This document shows, one piece after another, positions 8,956-17,827 of a DNA stretch of 64,000 bases. Below the pieces are notes generated by a model. The model made no database searches. It had not been told where the DNA came from and worked only from the letters and a program-made list of their open reading frames with translations. This DNA is from Treponema sp. (lineage in GTDB: Bacteria > Spirochaetota > Spirochaetia > Treponematales > Treponemataceae). The position numbers and the translations under genes were made by a program. The first letter of the stretch is position 1. Each line of letters opens with the position of its first letter. The DNA lies in assembly GCA_016294035.1 (NCBI GenBank), contig JAEDCT010000008.1, positions 1-64,000 of the forward strand, written 5' to 3'.

Positions 8956-11649
8956 TTATTCAACTTCTACTTCAACTGTGTGAAGTTTGTTTTTATCAAG
9001 GCTGTCCAATGTTGCCATGTCCATTTTTGCAATTCCGTTCTCAACAGTAAACAAATTCTTTCCGTCACAGGAAGCTGAAACTACTTTGTATTCGCCGAAG
9101 TCTTTCTTCTGCGGATTTTTCACTGTCACCTGAAATTTTTTTCCTGCGAAGGAAAGTCTTATGCTTGAATTGCCGTCTGAGTCAAACTGTTCTGCCATGA
9201 GCTTTGGTGAAACTGTAAGCTTTCCGTACTCACCTTTTACGCCGTAAACTTCTGTCACATAAGTCAGAAGGAACCAGCTTGCGGCTCCAGTAAGATAGTG
9301 GTAGAGGCCTCTTCCTTTTGCATCAAAATATTCAGGGATTCCAGGATAGATGCGGCTTGTTTCAAAATTCAACGCAGTCTGTGCAAGAGTGTTCAATGCC
9401 TTGTGTCCTTCTTTGGCAAATCCCCGCTGATACAAAGCGTTTGCATACATGACCGCCATATGTGAGAACACAGCGCCGTTTTCTTTTTCACCGTAAGCAA
9501 ATCCGAACATACGTCCCATGTTGTATTTTTCTTCATGGAAATTTGTGTTGAGTCTGTATCCGCCGATTTCCTTTTTGTAAAGATATTTATCCGCGCTCTT
9601 GCATATATCCTTTACCTGATCTTCAAGGGCAGTTCCACTCATGATTGTGAAAACCTGTCCTGTGAGCATCATCCTTACGCCAAGTTCATTGTAGCCTTCA
9701 ACCGCCTGGCCATCATTGTCGTAGTAACTGTTGAACCATCCTTCATCCTTTCCGCTGATCCATTCAGTCTTTCTGATGTGATCCATGATCCATTCAGATT
9801 TTTTGTTGAGGTCCGAAGCAAGTTCATCAATGCTGACATCAACAGTCTTTCCAGAAACATTGTGTCTGCATGCAGACAGATATTCTACAAGCTTGAACTT
9901 CTTTGCAGAAACATTGTCATAATCAGTATTGTCGCTGATGAGAATCTTAATGCTGTCCAGAAGAGTAACATTTTTCCAGCCATATTCATTTTTAAGTGTC
10001 AAAAGAAGATCTGCAATCTGCTTGAGGTTGCCGGCAAAAGCTGCTGTGAATGCGACACTTTCTCCGCGAACAGCTGCCATATCCAGAGCATCATTCCAGT
10101 CTGCACCGCGAAGCCTCATGTGGTTATGTTCACCAACTTCGTAGAATGCACAGAGATTTTCAAGAAGGATATGTTCAAAAATAGTTCCTTCGTAAATTTT
10201 TCCGTCTGAAATTTTCTGCTTTACACCGTAATCGCTTGTCCATTCCTTATCTAGTTCTGTACCGCGCATGCACTGTTCATCCTTGAAATATGGAACTTTT
10301 TCTTTGAGAACATCCACGTCACCAGTCTGATTGATGTAAAGCAAAGTCGTGATGAAAGGCCATACTCCGTGATCCATCCAGACGCGTGCAATTCCGTTTC
10401 TGTCTGCAATGAATTCTCCAGGCTTTGAACCGATGATTGTTGCGTTTGTTCCGTCGATTCTGACTCCGCCATAATTATTTACGATCATACTGCGCACATC
10501 TTTTGGATCCATGATCAGAAGCGAAAGACAATCCTGCCACAAATCTCTCCATCCTCTTCCGCCTCTTCCGTAGTCGTGGTGTGGAAGAAATGAACATCCG
10601 TAGATTCTTCTAAGGAACGGCTGAAAGCTTACCCATTTCATGAGGCTGTCCATAGACTTGTTGCCTGTGCTGCAGCTTACATTTACTTTTTCATTCCAAT
10701 ATGATTTGAGTTCTTCAAGAGCCTTCTGAACTTTTGCTGTGCTGTCGTACAATGAAATTACTTTTGCAGGAACTTCAGCGTCGGCAGTGATTCCCATTAC
10801 AATTGTATATTCTGCACTTTCACCTGGAAGAAGAGTGCATGTTTCAAAACGAAAAGCACCCATTGCTTCCTTTCCTTCTGCAGTGCTTCCAGCTGGAACT
10901 CCAGGAATATTTTTTACAACAACGTAAGGACGTGTAAGTGTTCCGCCTTCACCAATGAATGTGTCTACCAGTGGATAAAAATCTTTTGGAGCTTCACCTT
11001 TTCCGCTTACACCGCATACAAAATATGAAAGATCGTTCTTCTTGTGTCCGCGTTCATCAAAAGAAAGTGTAGGCTTTACGACAACACCGTTTTTAAAAGT
11101 TGAGATGCGCTGAAGCATTGCTGTAACGTGGCGGTGGTCACGGATGTTGTCTGCGCTTCTTCCGTAAACTGGAATGGCTGCTGTTGGAGTTATCATCTGA
11201 ACAGATCCAGATTTGTTTGTGAGCTTTACGTGCATGATCTCCACATCAGATTCAACAGGAGAAAAATCTGTGACTGCAGCTTCAAGTCCGTATTTTGTAG
11301 ATTCCCGTGTCACAGTCTGCCACATGAATCCGGCTGTGATTCTGCTCTTATCCTGCTCTTCAGTGAACTTCTTGTTTTCTTCTTCAGCAGAAGCACCAAC
11401 TGCAGACCAGACGCCCTTGCCGTCAACATTAACCCAAATATTTCTTACGCTTCTGTTGTTATGCAGATTAATTTCGCTCACAGGTTCAAGAAGAAAAGCA
11501 TTCTGATTTAGTTTTGCATCTCCACCAAAATTTGGGGTGACTGAACTCTTGAGTCCTTTTTCATTTGCAACTGGAAGATACAACCCGCTGTAATTTTCCG
11601 GCTTGTCCAAAGTAAAAACTTCATTATCAACAATCTTGATTTCTGACAT
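8956..11649 (-). CDS. GH94 family phosphorylase of about 900 residues, specificity uncertain
   Basis: Second GH94 inverting phosphorylase, 897 residues. It carries WRDLWQD in the barrel and the general-acid motif GADWNDALDM, so it is expected to be active. It is about 100 residues longer than the cellobiose phosphorylase next door and diverges from it strongly. Among characterised GH94 enzymes this length best fits the laminaribiose phosphorylase group, but cellodextrin or another beta-glucoside specificity cannot be excluded. AAGGAG lies upstream of the ATG. It is transcribed towards cbpA and diverges from the AraC gene, which probably controls both. No signal peptide, so the enzyme is cytoplasmic. 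Confidence 0.8.
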   Translation of the reverse strand: MSEIKIVDNEVFTLDKPENYSGLYLPVANEKGLKSSVTPNFGGDAKLNQNAFLLEPVSEINLHNNRSVRNIWVNVDGKGVWSAVGASAEEENKKFTEEQDKSRITAGFMWQTVTRESTKYGLEAAVTDFSPVESDVEIMHVKLTNKSGSVQMITPTAAIPVYGRSADNIRDHRHVTAMLQRISTFKNGVVVKPTLSFDERGHKKNDLSYFVCGVSGKGEAPKDFYPLVDTFIGEGGTLTRPYVVVKNIPGVPAGSTAEGKEAMGAFRFETCTLLPGESAEYTIVMGITADAEVPAKVISLYDSTAKVQKALEELKSYWNEKVNVSCSTGNKSMDSLMKWVSFQPFLRRIYGCSFLPHHDYGRGGRGWRDLWQDCLSLLIMDPKDVRSMIVNNYGGVRIDGTNATIIGSKPGEFIADRNGIARVWMDHGVWPFITTLLYINQTGDVDVLKEKVPYFKDEQCMRGTELDKEWTSDYGVKQKISDGKIYEGTIFEHILLENLCAFYEVGEHNHMRLRGADWNDALDMAAVRGESVAFTAAFAGNLKQIADLLLTLKNEYGWKNVTLLDSIKILISDNTDYDNVSAKKFKLVEYLSACRHNVSGKTVDVSIDELASDLNKKSEWIMDHIRKTEWISGKDEGWFNSYYDNDGQAVEGYNELGVRMMLTGQVFTIMSGTALEDQVKDICKSADKYLYKKEIGGYRLNTNFHEEKYNMGRMFGFAYGEKENGAVFSHMAVMYANALYQRGFAKEGHKALNTLAQTALNFETSRIYPGIPEYFDAKGRGLYHYLTGAASWFLLTYVTEVYGVKGEYGKLTVSPKLMAEQFDSDGNSSIRLSFAGKKFQVTVKNPQKKDFGEYKVVSASCDGKNLFTVENGIAKMDMATLDSLDKNKLHTVEVEVE

Positions 11650-11807
11650 GTGTATTTCTCCTTGCTTCCTTCCCCTTTTTATGTACAGGAAGTTTCATTT
11701 CTAATTAAATATTCGCTCACAAATCACTAGAAAAATATCTTTTTTATTACTTTTTTATCGTTTTTATGATAAATTTAAGGAAATTTTTGCTTTTTTTGGA
11801 GAAATTT

Positions 11808-12548
11808 ATGGATCTGCAGAAAGAAATCGTCTATCAGGAATACATCAACAGGGAAAACGAGGTTCTTCATGCCCCTTATGATCCGGAACTGGAATTCTAT
11901 TCATTGGTCCAGCTTGGTGATGTATCAAGGGTCACTGAATTATGTTCAGTTTCTCTTTTGGAAAAGGAAAACCTCGGTCAGCTTTCAAAAAATTATCTCC
12001 GTCACATCAAATATCACTTTGTAATCACAACGGCCATGGTTGCACGCTACTGTATTGAAGGCGGAATGGAAACTACAACGGCTTACACCCTGAGTGACTT
12101 CTACATAAACAAAGCCGATGTTGCAGGTTCAGCTGAAACTATTTCTGAACTTCACAGAATCATGTGCATTGACTACACAAAACGAATGCAGCAGCTGAGA
12201 AAGAAAAAAGTCTGTTCCAGACATGTGGCCCTTGCCCTGGACTACATTTACGACAACCTGCACACAAAAATCACAGTACCGGTTCTTGCAAATTATGTTG
12301 ATCTGAATCCGTCATATTTTTCACGGCTTTTCAAGGAAGAAACAGGACAAACAGTAAGCGACTATATCCGCAACAAAAAAGTCGACACAGCAAAACAAAT
12401 GCTCATGTACTCAGATTATTCGCCAATTGAAATTTCCAACATTCTTGCTTTTCCAAGCCAGAGCTACTTCACTGAAATTTTCAGAAAAACTACCGGAGTC
12501 ACACCTATAAAATTCAGGCAGATGAATCTGAGAAAACTGAACGTTTGA
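11808..12548 (+). CDS. AraC-family transcriptional regulator
   Basis: Regulator of about 246 residues. The last 100 residues hold two AraC helix-turn-helices (ITVPVLANYVDLNPSYFSRL and the SPIEISNILAFPSQSYFTEI stretch). The N-terminal part is a sensory domain I do not recognise. I chose the ATG at 11808 because GGAGAAA lies just upstream; an ATG at 11766 is in frame but has no ribosome site. It is divergent to the 900-residue GH94 gene, with about 160 bases between the starts, which is where its operator should be. I infer that it activates beta-glucoside use in response to a disaccharide or its product. Confidence 0.85.
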   Translation: MDLQKEIVYQEYINRENEVLHAPYDPELEFYSLVQLGDVSRVTELCSVSLLEKENLGQLSKNYLRHIKYHFVITTAMVARYCIEGGMETTTAYTLSDFYINKADVAGSAETISELHRIMCIDYTKRMQQLRKKKVCSRHVALALDYIYDNLHTKITVPVLANYVDLNPSYFSRLFKEETGQTVSDYIRNKKVDTAKQMLMYSDYSPIEISNILAFPSQSYFTEIFRKTTGVTPIKFRQMNLRKLNV

Positions 12549-12615
12549 TTTTTCATTATTAGCATCGAAATAAAAAAACATGATATACTATACCTGATAG
12601 CAGGAAATATTCAAA

Positions 12616-13260
12616 ATGATTAAAGCAGTTATTTTTGATCTGGACGGAACATTAATCGACACTGAAAAATACTACAGGATTAACTGGCCAAAAGCCTTTG
12701 AACACTTCGGATACAAAATGTCTGATGAACAGTATCTTTCAATCCGATCCCTTGGAAAACCATTTATTTATGAAACACTTAAAAATTTTTCCGGTGATCC
12801 TGATTTTGATTACGATAGCGTTGTTGCCTACCGGACAAAACTCATGGAAGAAAGCCTTAATCAGAACGGAATTGAACTAAAAAAAGGTGCCTGTGAACTC
12901 ATGTCTTTTCTTAAAAACAAAGGCATAACTATTGCCATTGCCACAGCATCACCTGTTGAACGTGCCAGAACCTATCTGGAAAAAACCGGCATTCAAAACT
13001 ATTTCGATAGAATTATTTCTGCAAGAAACATGAAGGAAGGTAAGCCGTCTCCAGATGTTTATCAATTTGCAGTAAAGGAACTTGGCCTCACAGCAGAAGA
13101 ATGCATTGCAGTTGAAGATTCTCCAAACGGAGTCCTTAGTGCAAGCCGTGCCAACCTCAAAGTAATTATGGTTCCTGATTTAACTCCAGCAGACAGTGAC
13201 CTGAAAAAAATTCTTTTTGCACAAGTTGAAAGCCTGGACAAAATCATAAGCCTGATTTAA
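12616..13260 (+). CDS. HAD-superfamily phosphatase / beta-phosphoglucomutase-like protein
   Basis: Cytoplasmic haloacid dehalogenase fold, 214 residues, subfamily IA. Motif I FDLDGTLIDTE holds the catalytic aspartates; motif II is IATAS, the lysine is in KEGKPSPDVY and motif IV is VEDSPNGV. The same pattern is found in beta-phosphoglucomutases and in sugar-phosphate phosphatases, so the substrate is open. It follows the AraC gene, in the GH94 locus. GH94 enzymes release alpha-glucose 1-phosphate, which a beta-specific mutase would not use, so a phosphatase role is equally plausible. AGGAAA precedes the ATG by nine bases. A paralogue lies at 60921. Confidence 0.85.
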   Translation: MIKAVIFDLDGTLIDTEKYYRINWPKAFEHFGYKMSDEQYLSIRSLGKPFIYETLKNFSGDPDFDYDSVVAYRTKLMEESLNQNGIELKKGACELMSFLKNKGITIAIATASPVERARTYLEKTGIQNYFDRIISARNMKEGKPSPDVYQFAVKELGLTAEECIAVEDSPNGVLSASRANLKVIMVPDLTPADSDLKKILFAQVESLDKIISLI

Positions 13261-13312
13261 AAAAATTCAGTTTGAAAAAAAATAATTTTTTACAAAAAAA
13301 CTCGAAAAGAAC

Positions 13313-13341
13313 TAGAACAAAATTTGTATTTGTTGTATAAT
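13313..13341 (+). promoter_or_regulatory. Promoter of tRNA-Lys
   Basis: A perfect -10 box TATAAT at 13336-13341, with a weak -35 TAGAAC at a 17-base spacing. The tRNA starts 16 bases after the -10 box. Confidence 0.6.
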
Positions 13342-13357
13342 TGTTTCATTATTAATC

Positions 13358-13430
13358 GGGCGATTAGCTCAGCTGGTAGAGCAGCAGACTCTTAATCTGC
13401 GGGTCGCAGGTTCGATCCCTGTATCGCTCA
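13358..13430 (+). tRNA. tRNA-Lys (anticodon CTT)
   Basis: A complete 73-nt cloverleaf. The acceptor stem GGGCGAT pairs with ATCGCTC with one G-T wobble, the D arm has AGCTCAGCTGGTAGAGC, and the anticodon loop CTCTTAA reads CTT for the AAG codon. The T arm is CAGGTTCGATCCCTG and the discriminator base is A. CCA is not encoded, so it must be added by tRNA nucleotidyltransferase. Confidence 0.97.
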
Positions 13431-13433
13431 TTT

Positions 13434-13461
13434 AGCTCCTGAATGTTCGGGAGCTTTTTTT
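13434..13461 (+). terminator. Terminator after tRNA-Lys
   Basis: Inverted repeat AGCTCCTGAA/TTCGGGAGCT with one wobble, then eight Ts. The following stretch 13462-13698 has no convincing gene; the minus-strand frame there lacks a start signal and family features. Confidence 0.88.
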
Positions 13462-13698
13462 ATGCTCTAAAAATATTATCTGATAATCTCGATTTCCTTT
13501 ATAAGCCGGCATGAAATTCAACTGCAATTGGATTTTTTGACAAATCAGAAGTTTCATAATCATTCTTATGACAGAATGAACCATCAGAAAAAACTTTTTA
13601 AATAACAAAACCCACAACAAATTATTATCTATATAATTTCCTGAAATTGAATTAAAATATATCCATACTAAAATACAAAATATTTTTTGGAGACCCAC

Positions 13699-14265
13699 AT
13701 GAAAAATTTCGGACCAAAACCAATGATGTATCCTATGCCTGTACTTATTCTGGCCAGCTATGACAAAGACGGAAAACCTAATGCCATGAATGCTGCCTGG
13801 GGAGGAATTGTAGAGGCAGACCAGATTTGTATTTCCCTCTCAAAGCATCAGACTACAGATAATATTGATTTGAACAAAGCATTTACTGTCAGCATTGCAG
13901 ATACAGAACATGTTGTTCCATGCGATTATGTTGGAATTATCAGCGGAAAAGACGAACCTCAGAAAATGGAAAAAGCTGGATTCACAACACGCAAAAGTGA
14001 ATTTGTTAACGCTCCGGTAATCAATGAACTTCCACTTTGCCTTGAATGTGAGCTTCTAAGAATTGACGGTGATTCTTCAAAAGATGAAATGCACTATATC
14101 GGAAAAATCATGAACGTTTGCGCTGATGAAAAAATTCTTGATTCAGATGGTAATATTGACCTGAGCAAGTTCCACCCAATCTGCTATGATCCATGCTCAC
14201 ACGGCTACTACGAACTTGGCAAAAAAGTTGGACAGGCATTCAGTGATGGAAAAAAGCTGAAATAG
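13699..14265 (+). CDS. Flavin reductase-like / flavoredoxin family protein
   Basis: FMN-binding split-barrel protein of about 188 residues. The N-terminus GPKPMMYPMPVLILASYDKDG and the segment NAMNAAWGG are typical of flavoredoxin-like flavin reductases, which bind FMN and pass electrons from NAD(P)H or another donor. No signal peptide, so it is cytoplasmic. TTGGAG lies six bases before the ATG at 13699; an upstream TTG in frame is part of that ribosome site. The LUD-domain gene follows after 21 bases, and the pair shares one terminator, so they are probably co-transcribed. The physiological partner is unknown. Confidence 0.85.
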   Translation: MKNFGPKPMMYPMPVLILASYDKDGKPNAMNAAWGGIVEADQICISLSKHQTTDNIDLNKAFTVSIADTEHVVPCDYVGIISGKDEPQKMEKAGFTTRKSEFVNAPVINELPLCLECELLRIDGDSSKDEMHYIGKIMNVCADEKILDSDGNIDLSKFHPICYDPCSHGYYELGKKVGQAFSDGKKLK

Positions 14266-14286
14266 TTTTCAGGAGGTATAACATAA

Positions 14287-14913
14287 ATGAACTCACACAA
14301 AAAAACATTTTACAAAAATCAGGGTGAATCAATTATTTCAAAAATGAAAGGCCGCGGAATGGATGCCTTTTACTGTGACAATATTGCTGATGCAAAGAAT
14401 AAAGTTCTTGAACTTATTGGAACAGGAAAAAAATCTGTTGGCTACGGCGGATCAATGACAATCGACGAATGTGGAATCAAGAAAGACATTTGCGATGCCG
14501 GACACGATCTTATTGTCCGCGAGGAACTTCCCGTTGAAGAATGCAATGCAAGGCTCATTAATGCTGACACATTCCTCATGAGCTCAAATGCAATCACACT
14601 CAATGGAGAACTGGTAAACATAGACAAGCGCGGAAACCGTGTCTGCTATTTGATCTACGGACCAAAACAGGTAATCATTCTTGCTGGAATGAACAAAGTA
14701 ACTGCCACTACAGAAGATGCCATTCGCCGTGTAAGAAACTGCGCAACTCCGCCTAATGCAGTTCGCCTTAATCAGCAGACTCCATGTGCCAAAACCGGAC
14801 GCTGTGCTGACTGTACCAGTGACAGTCTTTGTGCAAATATCGTCATAACACGAACAAGTGCATTTCCTGGCAGAATCAAGGTTGTTCTTGTTGGAGAAGA
14901 ATTAGGTTACTAA
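14287..14913 (+). CDS. LUD-domain (lactate utilisation, DUF162) protein
   Basis: Single LUD domain of 208 residues, related to LutC/YkgG. The motif SVGYGGSMTIDECG is the conserved core, and the C-terminal part has a cysteine group (CAKTGRCADCTSDSLC) common in stand-alone LUD proteins of anaerobes. LutC takes part in lactate oxidation in Bacillus; no LutA or LutB lies nearby, so that role cannot be assumed. CAGGAGG lies upstream of the ATG. It forms the second gene of a two-gene unit with the flavin reductase. Confidence 0.85.
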   Translation: MNSHKKTFYKNQGESIISKMKGRGMDAFYCDNIADAKNKVLELIGTGKKSVGYGGSMTIDECGIKKDICDAGHDLIVREELPVEECNARLINADTFLMSSNAITLNGELVNIDKRGNRVCYLIYGPKQVIILAGMNKVTATTEDAIRRVRNCATPPNAVRLNQQTPCAKTGRCADCTSDSLCANIVITRTSAFPGRIKVVLVGEELGY

Positions 14914-14916
14914 TAA

Positions 14917-14954
14917 AAAACCAGAGCGTATATAAATTCTGCGTTCTGGTTTTT
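14917..14954 (+). terminator. Terminator after the LUD gene
   Basis: Twelve-bp stem AAAACCAGAGCG/CGTTCTGGTTTT with one wobble, ending in a short T run. It isolates the exbB operon downstream. Confidence 0.85.
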
Positions 14955-14985
14955 CAAATTCAACTTATATTGTAAGATAATTATA

Positions 14986-15612
14986 ATGAAAACTATTCAT
15001 AATCTAATTTTCAACGGCGGTCCACTCAACTGGATTATTATTTCCATGTATTTCATCACACTTTTTGTTTTTGTTGAAAGACTTATTTTTTATATTTTCA
15101 CTTCATGCAATCAAAAAAAACTTTTAGGTGACTTAAGCAAAATCACTTCTGAAGCCCAGCTTAATGAAATCTACAGCAAGATAAAAAATTCCTGCACCGG
15201 AGAAATGATTCTTGAATTCATCCAGAATCAAAAAAAATCTCCAGAAATTCTCAATGAATCTTTAGACAGAAAGGCTTCCATCATCCAGAAAAAATTGATG
15301 AGCCGCCTGAATTATCTTTCCCTCATTGCTGCTGTTGCTCCACTATGCGGCCTTTTGGGAACTGTAATGGGATTAATGGAAACATTCAGTGTCATTGAAA
15401 AATCCGGAAACAGTGCCCAGATGAATTCTCTTGCCGGGGGAATCTGGGTTGCCATGATAACAACTGCAACTGGTCTTATAGTTGCAATACCATGTGTCAT
15501 TCTGCATAAAATTTTTGAATCCATGGCTGAAAAAAAAATGGATGATATGAGTATTATCTGTTCAATACTAAAAGAACAATTCCGCCCGGATTGCCTTAAA
15601 TCAGAAAAATGA
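14986..15612 (+). CDS. exbB: MotA/TolQ/ExbB proton channel family protein
   Basis: Inner-membrane proton channel subunit of 208 residues. Three membrane segments are visible, near residues 14-38, 104-130 and 148-172. The last two contain the family core (APLCGLLGTVMGLMETF and TTATGLIVAIPCV). With ExbD and TonB it turns the proton gradient into mechanical work on outer-membrane receptors or on envelope integrity. It overlaps exbD by 4 bases (ATGA), showing translational coupling. No clear ribosome site is seen before the ATG. TolQ is an alternative name; the TonB neighbour favours ExbB. Confidence 0.88.
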   Translation: MKTIHNLIFNGGPLNWIIISMYFITLFVFVERLIFYIFTSCNQKKLLGDLSKITSEAQLNEIYSKIKNSCTGEMILEFIQNQKKSPEILNESLDRKASIIQKKLMSRLNYLSLIAAVAPLCGLLGTVMGLMETFSVIEKSGNSAQMNSLAGGIWVAMITTATGLIVAIPCVILHKIFESMAEKKMDDMSIICSILKEQFRPDCLKSEK

Positions 15613-16019
15613 AAAAATATTTCAAGAAAGAAAAAAACTTTGTCTCAATAAACATAACTTCGCTCATTGATGTTGTTTTCATGCTTGTTATTTTTTTCAT
15701 GCTAAGCTCCTCATTTAATAAATCCAGCATTCCAATCTCTCTTCCTTCTTCTGAAAATTCAATTCAATCTTCAGACACTGAATCAATCCGCGTGACTATT
15801 TCAAAAGAAAAAATAATTTTCCTCAACGACACTATTACTTCAATTAAGAACCTGAGCAGCGAATCTCAAAAACTCCTCACCAGTCTTGGTACCAGAAATG
15901 CTGTGCTTTATTCAGATGAAAATGTTTCTCTTGGCTTTATGATTTCTGTAATCGATGAACTTACAAAAAGTGGAATTGAAAATGTTTCTGTCAAAACTTA
16001 CGCAAAATCAAAAAATTAG
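15609..16019 (+). CDS. exbD: ExbD/TolR biopolymer transport protein
   Basis: Single-pass membrane protein of 136 residues. The segment ITSLIDVVFMLVIFFMLSS has the conserved aspartate needed for proton transfer. The remainder is periplasmic. It overlaps exbB by 4 bases and tonB by about 38 bases, so the three genes are translated as a unit. Function is known from the family; the cognate outer-membrane receptor is not in this window. Confidence 0.9.
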   Translation: MKKYFKKEKNFVSINITSLIDVVFMLVIFFMLSSSFNKSSIPISLPSSENSIQSSDTESIRVTISKEKIIFLNDTITSIKNLSSESQKLLTSLGTRNAVLYSDENVSLGFMISVIDELTKSGIENVSVKTYAKSKN

Positions 16020-16572
16020 GATTTTAACTTTTCTCGGAATAATTCTTATTCTTTCTCTTCATGTTCCATTTTTTTTTATAAAAAATCATCCTGGAAATTC
16101 ACAAGAACCCATTTCAAGAATTACACTGGTTGCATCTTCCACAAATAAAATTTCTTCTTCTCCGGAAAATTCAATAAATCCATCCAATGTTGCAAACAAC
16201 AATAATTCAACTGAAAATAAAGCCGTTAAAAACTCTGAGTCAACTGATGCTGGATCAAATTCAACAGGTTCAAATTCACAGCTGGACAATGATAACCCTG
16301 TAATTCAGGACATTGTAAAACTAATCGAAGAGAACAAAATTTATCCAAAAAATGCCAGATTAAGAAACATAGAAGGTGATGTAAAAGTTGCTTTTTGTAT
16401 TTCGGAAGAAGGATATTTAACTGGAGATGTTACAGTAATCGAAGCAACAGCTCCAGTAATTTTGCAAAAGGCTGCAGTTGAATCTGTAAGCAAGGCATTC
16501 AGAAAACCTTTCAAGAAACTTCCCCAAAACCTGGACTTACAGATTACAATCAGATATTCATTGATCAGATAA
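15982..16572 (+). CDS. tonB: TonB-like energy transducer
   Basis: About 196 residues. An N-terminal membrane anchor (ILTFLGIILILSLHVPFFF) is followed by a Ser/Asn/Thr-rich periplasmic spacer and a C-terminal TonB domain (YPKNARLRNIEGDVKVAF). The spacer is not the usual proline-rich type. I chose the ATG at 15982, inside the end of exbD; an earlier ATG at 15955 would add nine residues and a deeper overlap. Its 3' end overlaps the convergent symporter gene by 8 bases. Confidence 0.85.
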   Translation: MFLSKLTQNQKIRILTFLGIILILSLHVPFFFIKNHPGNSQEPISRITLVASSTNKISSSPENSINPSNVANNNNSTENKAVKNSESTDAGSNSTGSNSQLDNDNPVIQDIVKLIEENKIYPKNARLRNIEGDVKVAFCISEEGYLTGDVTVIEATAPVILQKAAVESVSKAFRKPFKKLPQNLDLQITIRYSLIR

Positions 16573-17794
16573 ACTTCTTTATTTCCTGATGCTGAATACT
16601 CTTTGTTTTCACTGCAATAATATAGCTTCCAAACATGGAAGTAAGTGCATCAATACCTGCAGCATAGGCACAAATAATCGGTGCAACATTTTTCAGGAGA
16701 AGATATCCTGATTCAAATCCACGACCATAAAGCATACACATTACCGTGATTGCAACAAATGGTCCGCCAACCGGAATCTCAGCAAGGGCAAAAGAAAGAA
16801 TAAATGAAATTCCTCCAATCCAGATTGTGTCTGCAAAAGAAATCCCAAGACTTGAATATGATCTTAAAATAAGAACAAAACAAATTGTCTGAACCATGAT
16901 GCTTCCACCACGTCCAAATATTGAAAGCAAAGGATATGCAAATGAATTGACTCTGCCTTTGATTCCAAGACTTTCTTTTCCATGACGAAGATTCAATGCA
17001 AGAGTCAAATTTGTATCACCACTAAAGAATGCCACGATAAAAGGACAAAGACTTGCATACAAAACTCTGTAAGGATGAGAATCATGACACAAGAAACGAA
17101 GAACCAGCGGATAAATCACAAATGCTATAATCAAAAGATTAACAAGAAGAAGAACTATCAGACTATTGTATGATTTCAAATTTACTGCTGTAGTAAAATC
17201 CATTGTCCAGCGGCACATAACAACAATCATTCCTATAAAAAGAATTTCCGTGAAGAAACTCATTGCCGTATAGCAAACCTGGCTCATGGATTCAAACAAA
17301 TTCATTGCAGCCTTTGATGCATTCTTATCTACAGCTGCACCCGCACCTGCAAGTCCGGCAAAAACAAAACAAGGGAAAAGATAGGCACCATCAAGAAGAA
17401 CTTCAAATCCTGAATATGGGAAAATTTTCACGAACAAATTTCGCCATGAAAAAGAAGCAACTTCATTTACTTTTTCTGTTGTAATTGGAATGCGTGGAAG
17501 ATTAACCAGCAATGCCGTTATCAATCCCAAAATCACCATTAAAAATGATGAAGAAATGATTATTCCAATAGTCCATGATGTTGTTTTCAAAAGCATCTTT
17601 TCATCGCGCAATCTGAAAAATGCAACTGCACAAGAAAAGAAAAGAAAAGGAAGAAGTGTGTATCTTCCGAATCTAATAACAAGATCAACAACAAAATTCA
17701 AAATTTCTGTGGACTGAACACTGTTGATTGGAAAAAATACTGAAGAAATCAATCCAATTCCAATGCCAATCAAAAACTTAATCCAAAGCTTCAT
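16565..17794 (-). CDS. Dicarboxylate/amino acid:cation symporter (DAACS family)
   Basis: Inner-membrane secondary transporter of 409 residues with eight or more hydrophobic segments. The C-terminal part has the family elements: a serine-rich re-entrant loop region (FGRGGSIMVQTICFV), then IPVGGPFVAITVMCMLYGRG and NVAPIICAYAAGIDALTSMFGS. Family members import glutamate, aspartate, C4-dicarboxylates or serine with Na+ or H+; the substrate here is not readable. The gene stands alone on the minus strand, downstream of mtnN by 33 bases, so the two may share a transcript. Confidence 0.85.
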   Translation of the reverse strand: MKLWIKFLIGIGIGLISSVFFPINSVQSTEILNFVVDLVIRFGRYTLLPFLFFSCAVAFFRLRDEKMLLKTTSWTIGIIISSSFLMVILGLITALLVNLPRIPITTEKVNEVASFSWRNLFVKIFPYSGFEVLLDGAYLFPCFVFAGLAGAGAAVDKNASKAAMNLFESMSQVCYTAMSFFTEILFIGMIVVMCRWTMDFTTAVNLKSYNSLIVLLLVNLLIIAFVIYPLVLRFLCHDSHPYRVLYASLCPFIVAFFSGDTNLTLALNLRHGKESLGIKGRVNSFAYPLLSIFGRGGSIMVQTICFVLILRSYSSLGISFADTIWIGGISFILSFALAEIPVGGPFVAITVMCMLYGRGFESGYLLLKNVAPIICAYAAGIDALTSMFGSYIIAVKTKSIQHQEIKKFI

Positions 17795-17827
17795 GAATAC
17801 CTTCCAAAAAAAATCTTAAAAATCAGC

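Noticed and set aside
9535..10209. A 224-codon plus-strand frame inside the second GH94 gene
   Set aside because: It lies opposite a clear GH94 coding region, has no ribosome site and no recognisable domain; it is an antisense shadow.
13432..13698. An 88-codon minus-strand frame after tRNA-Lys
   Set aside because: Overlaps the tRNA terminator, has no ribosome site or homology and codon use unlike neighbours.
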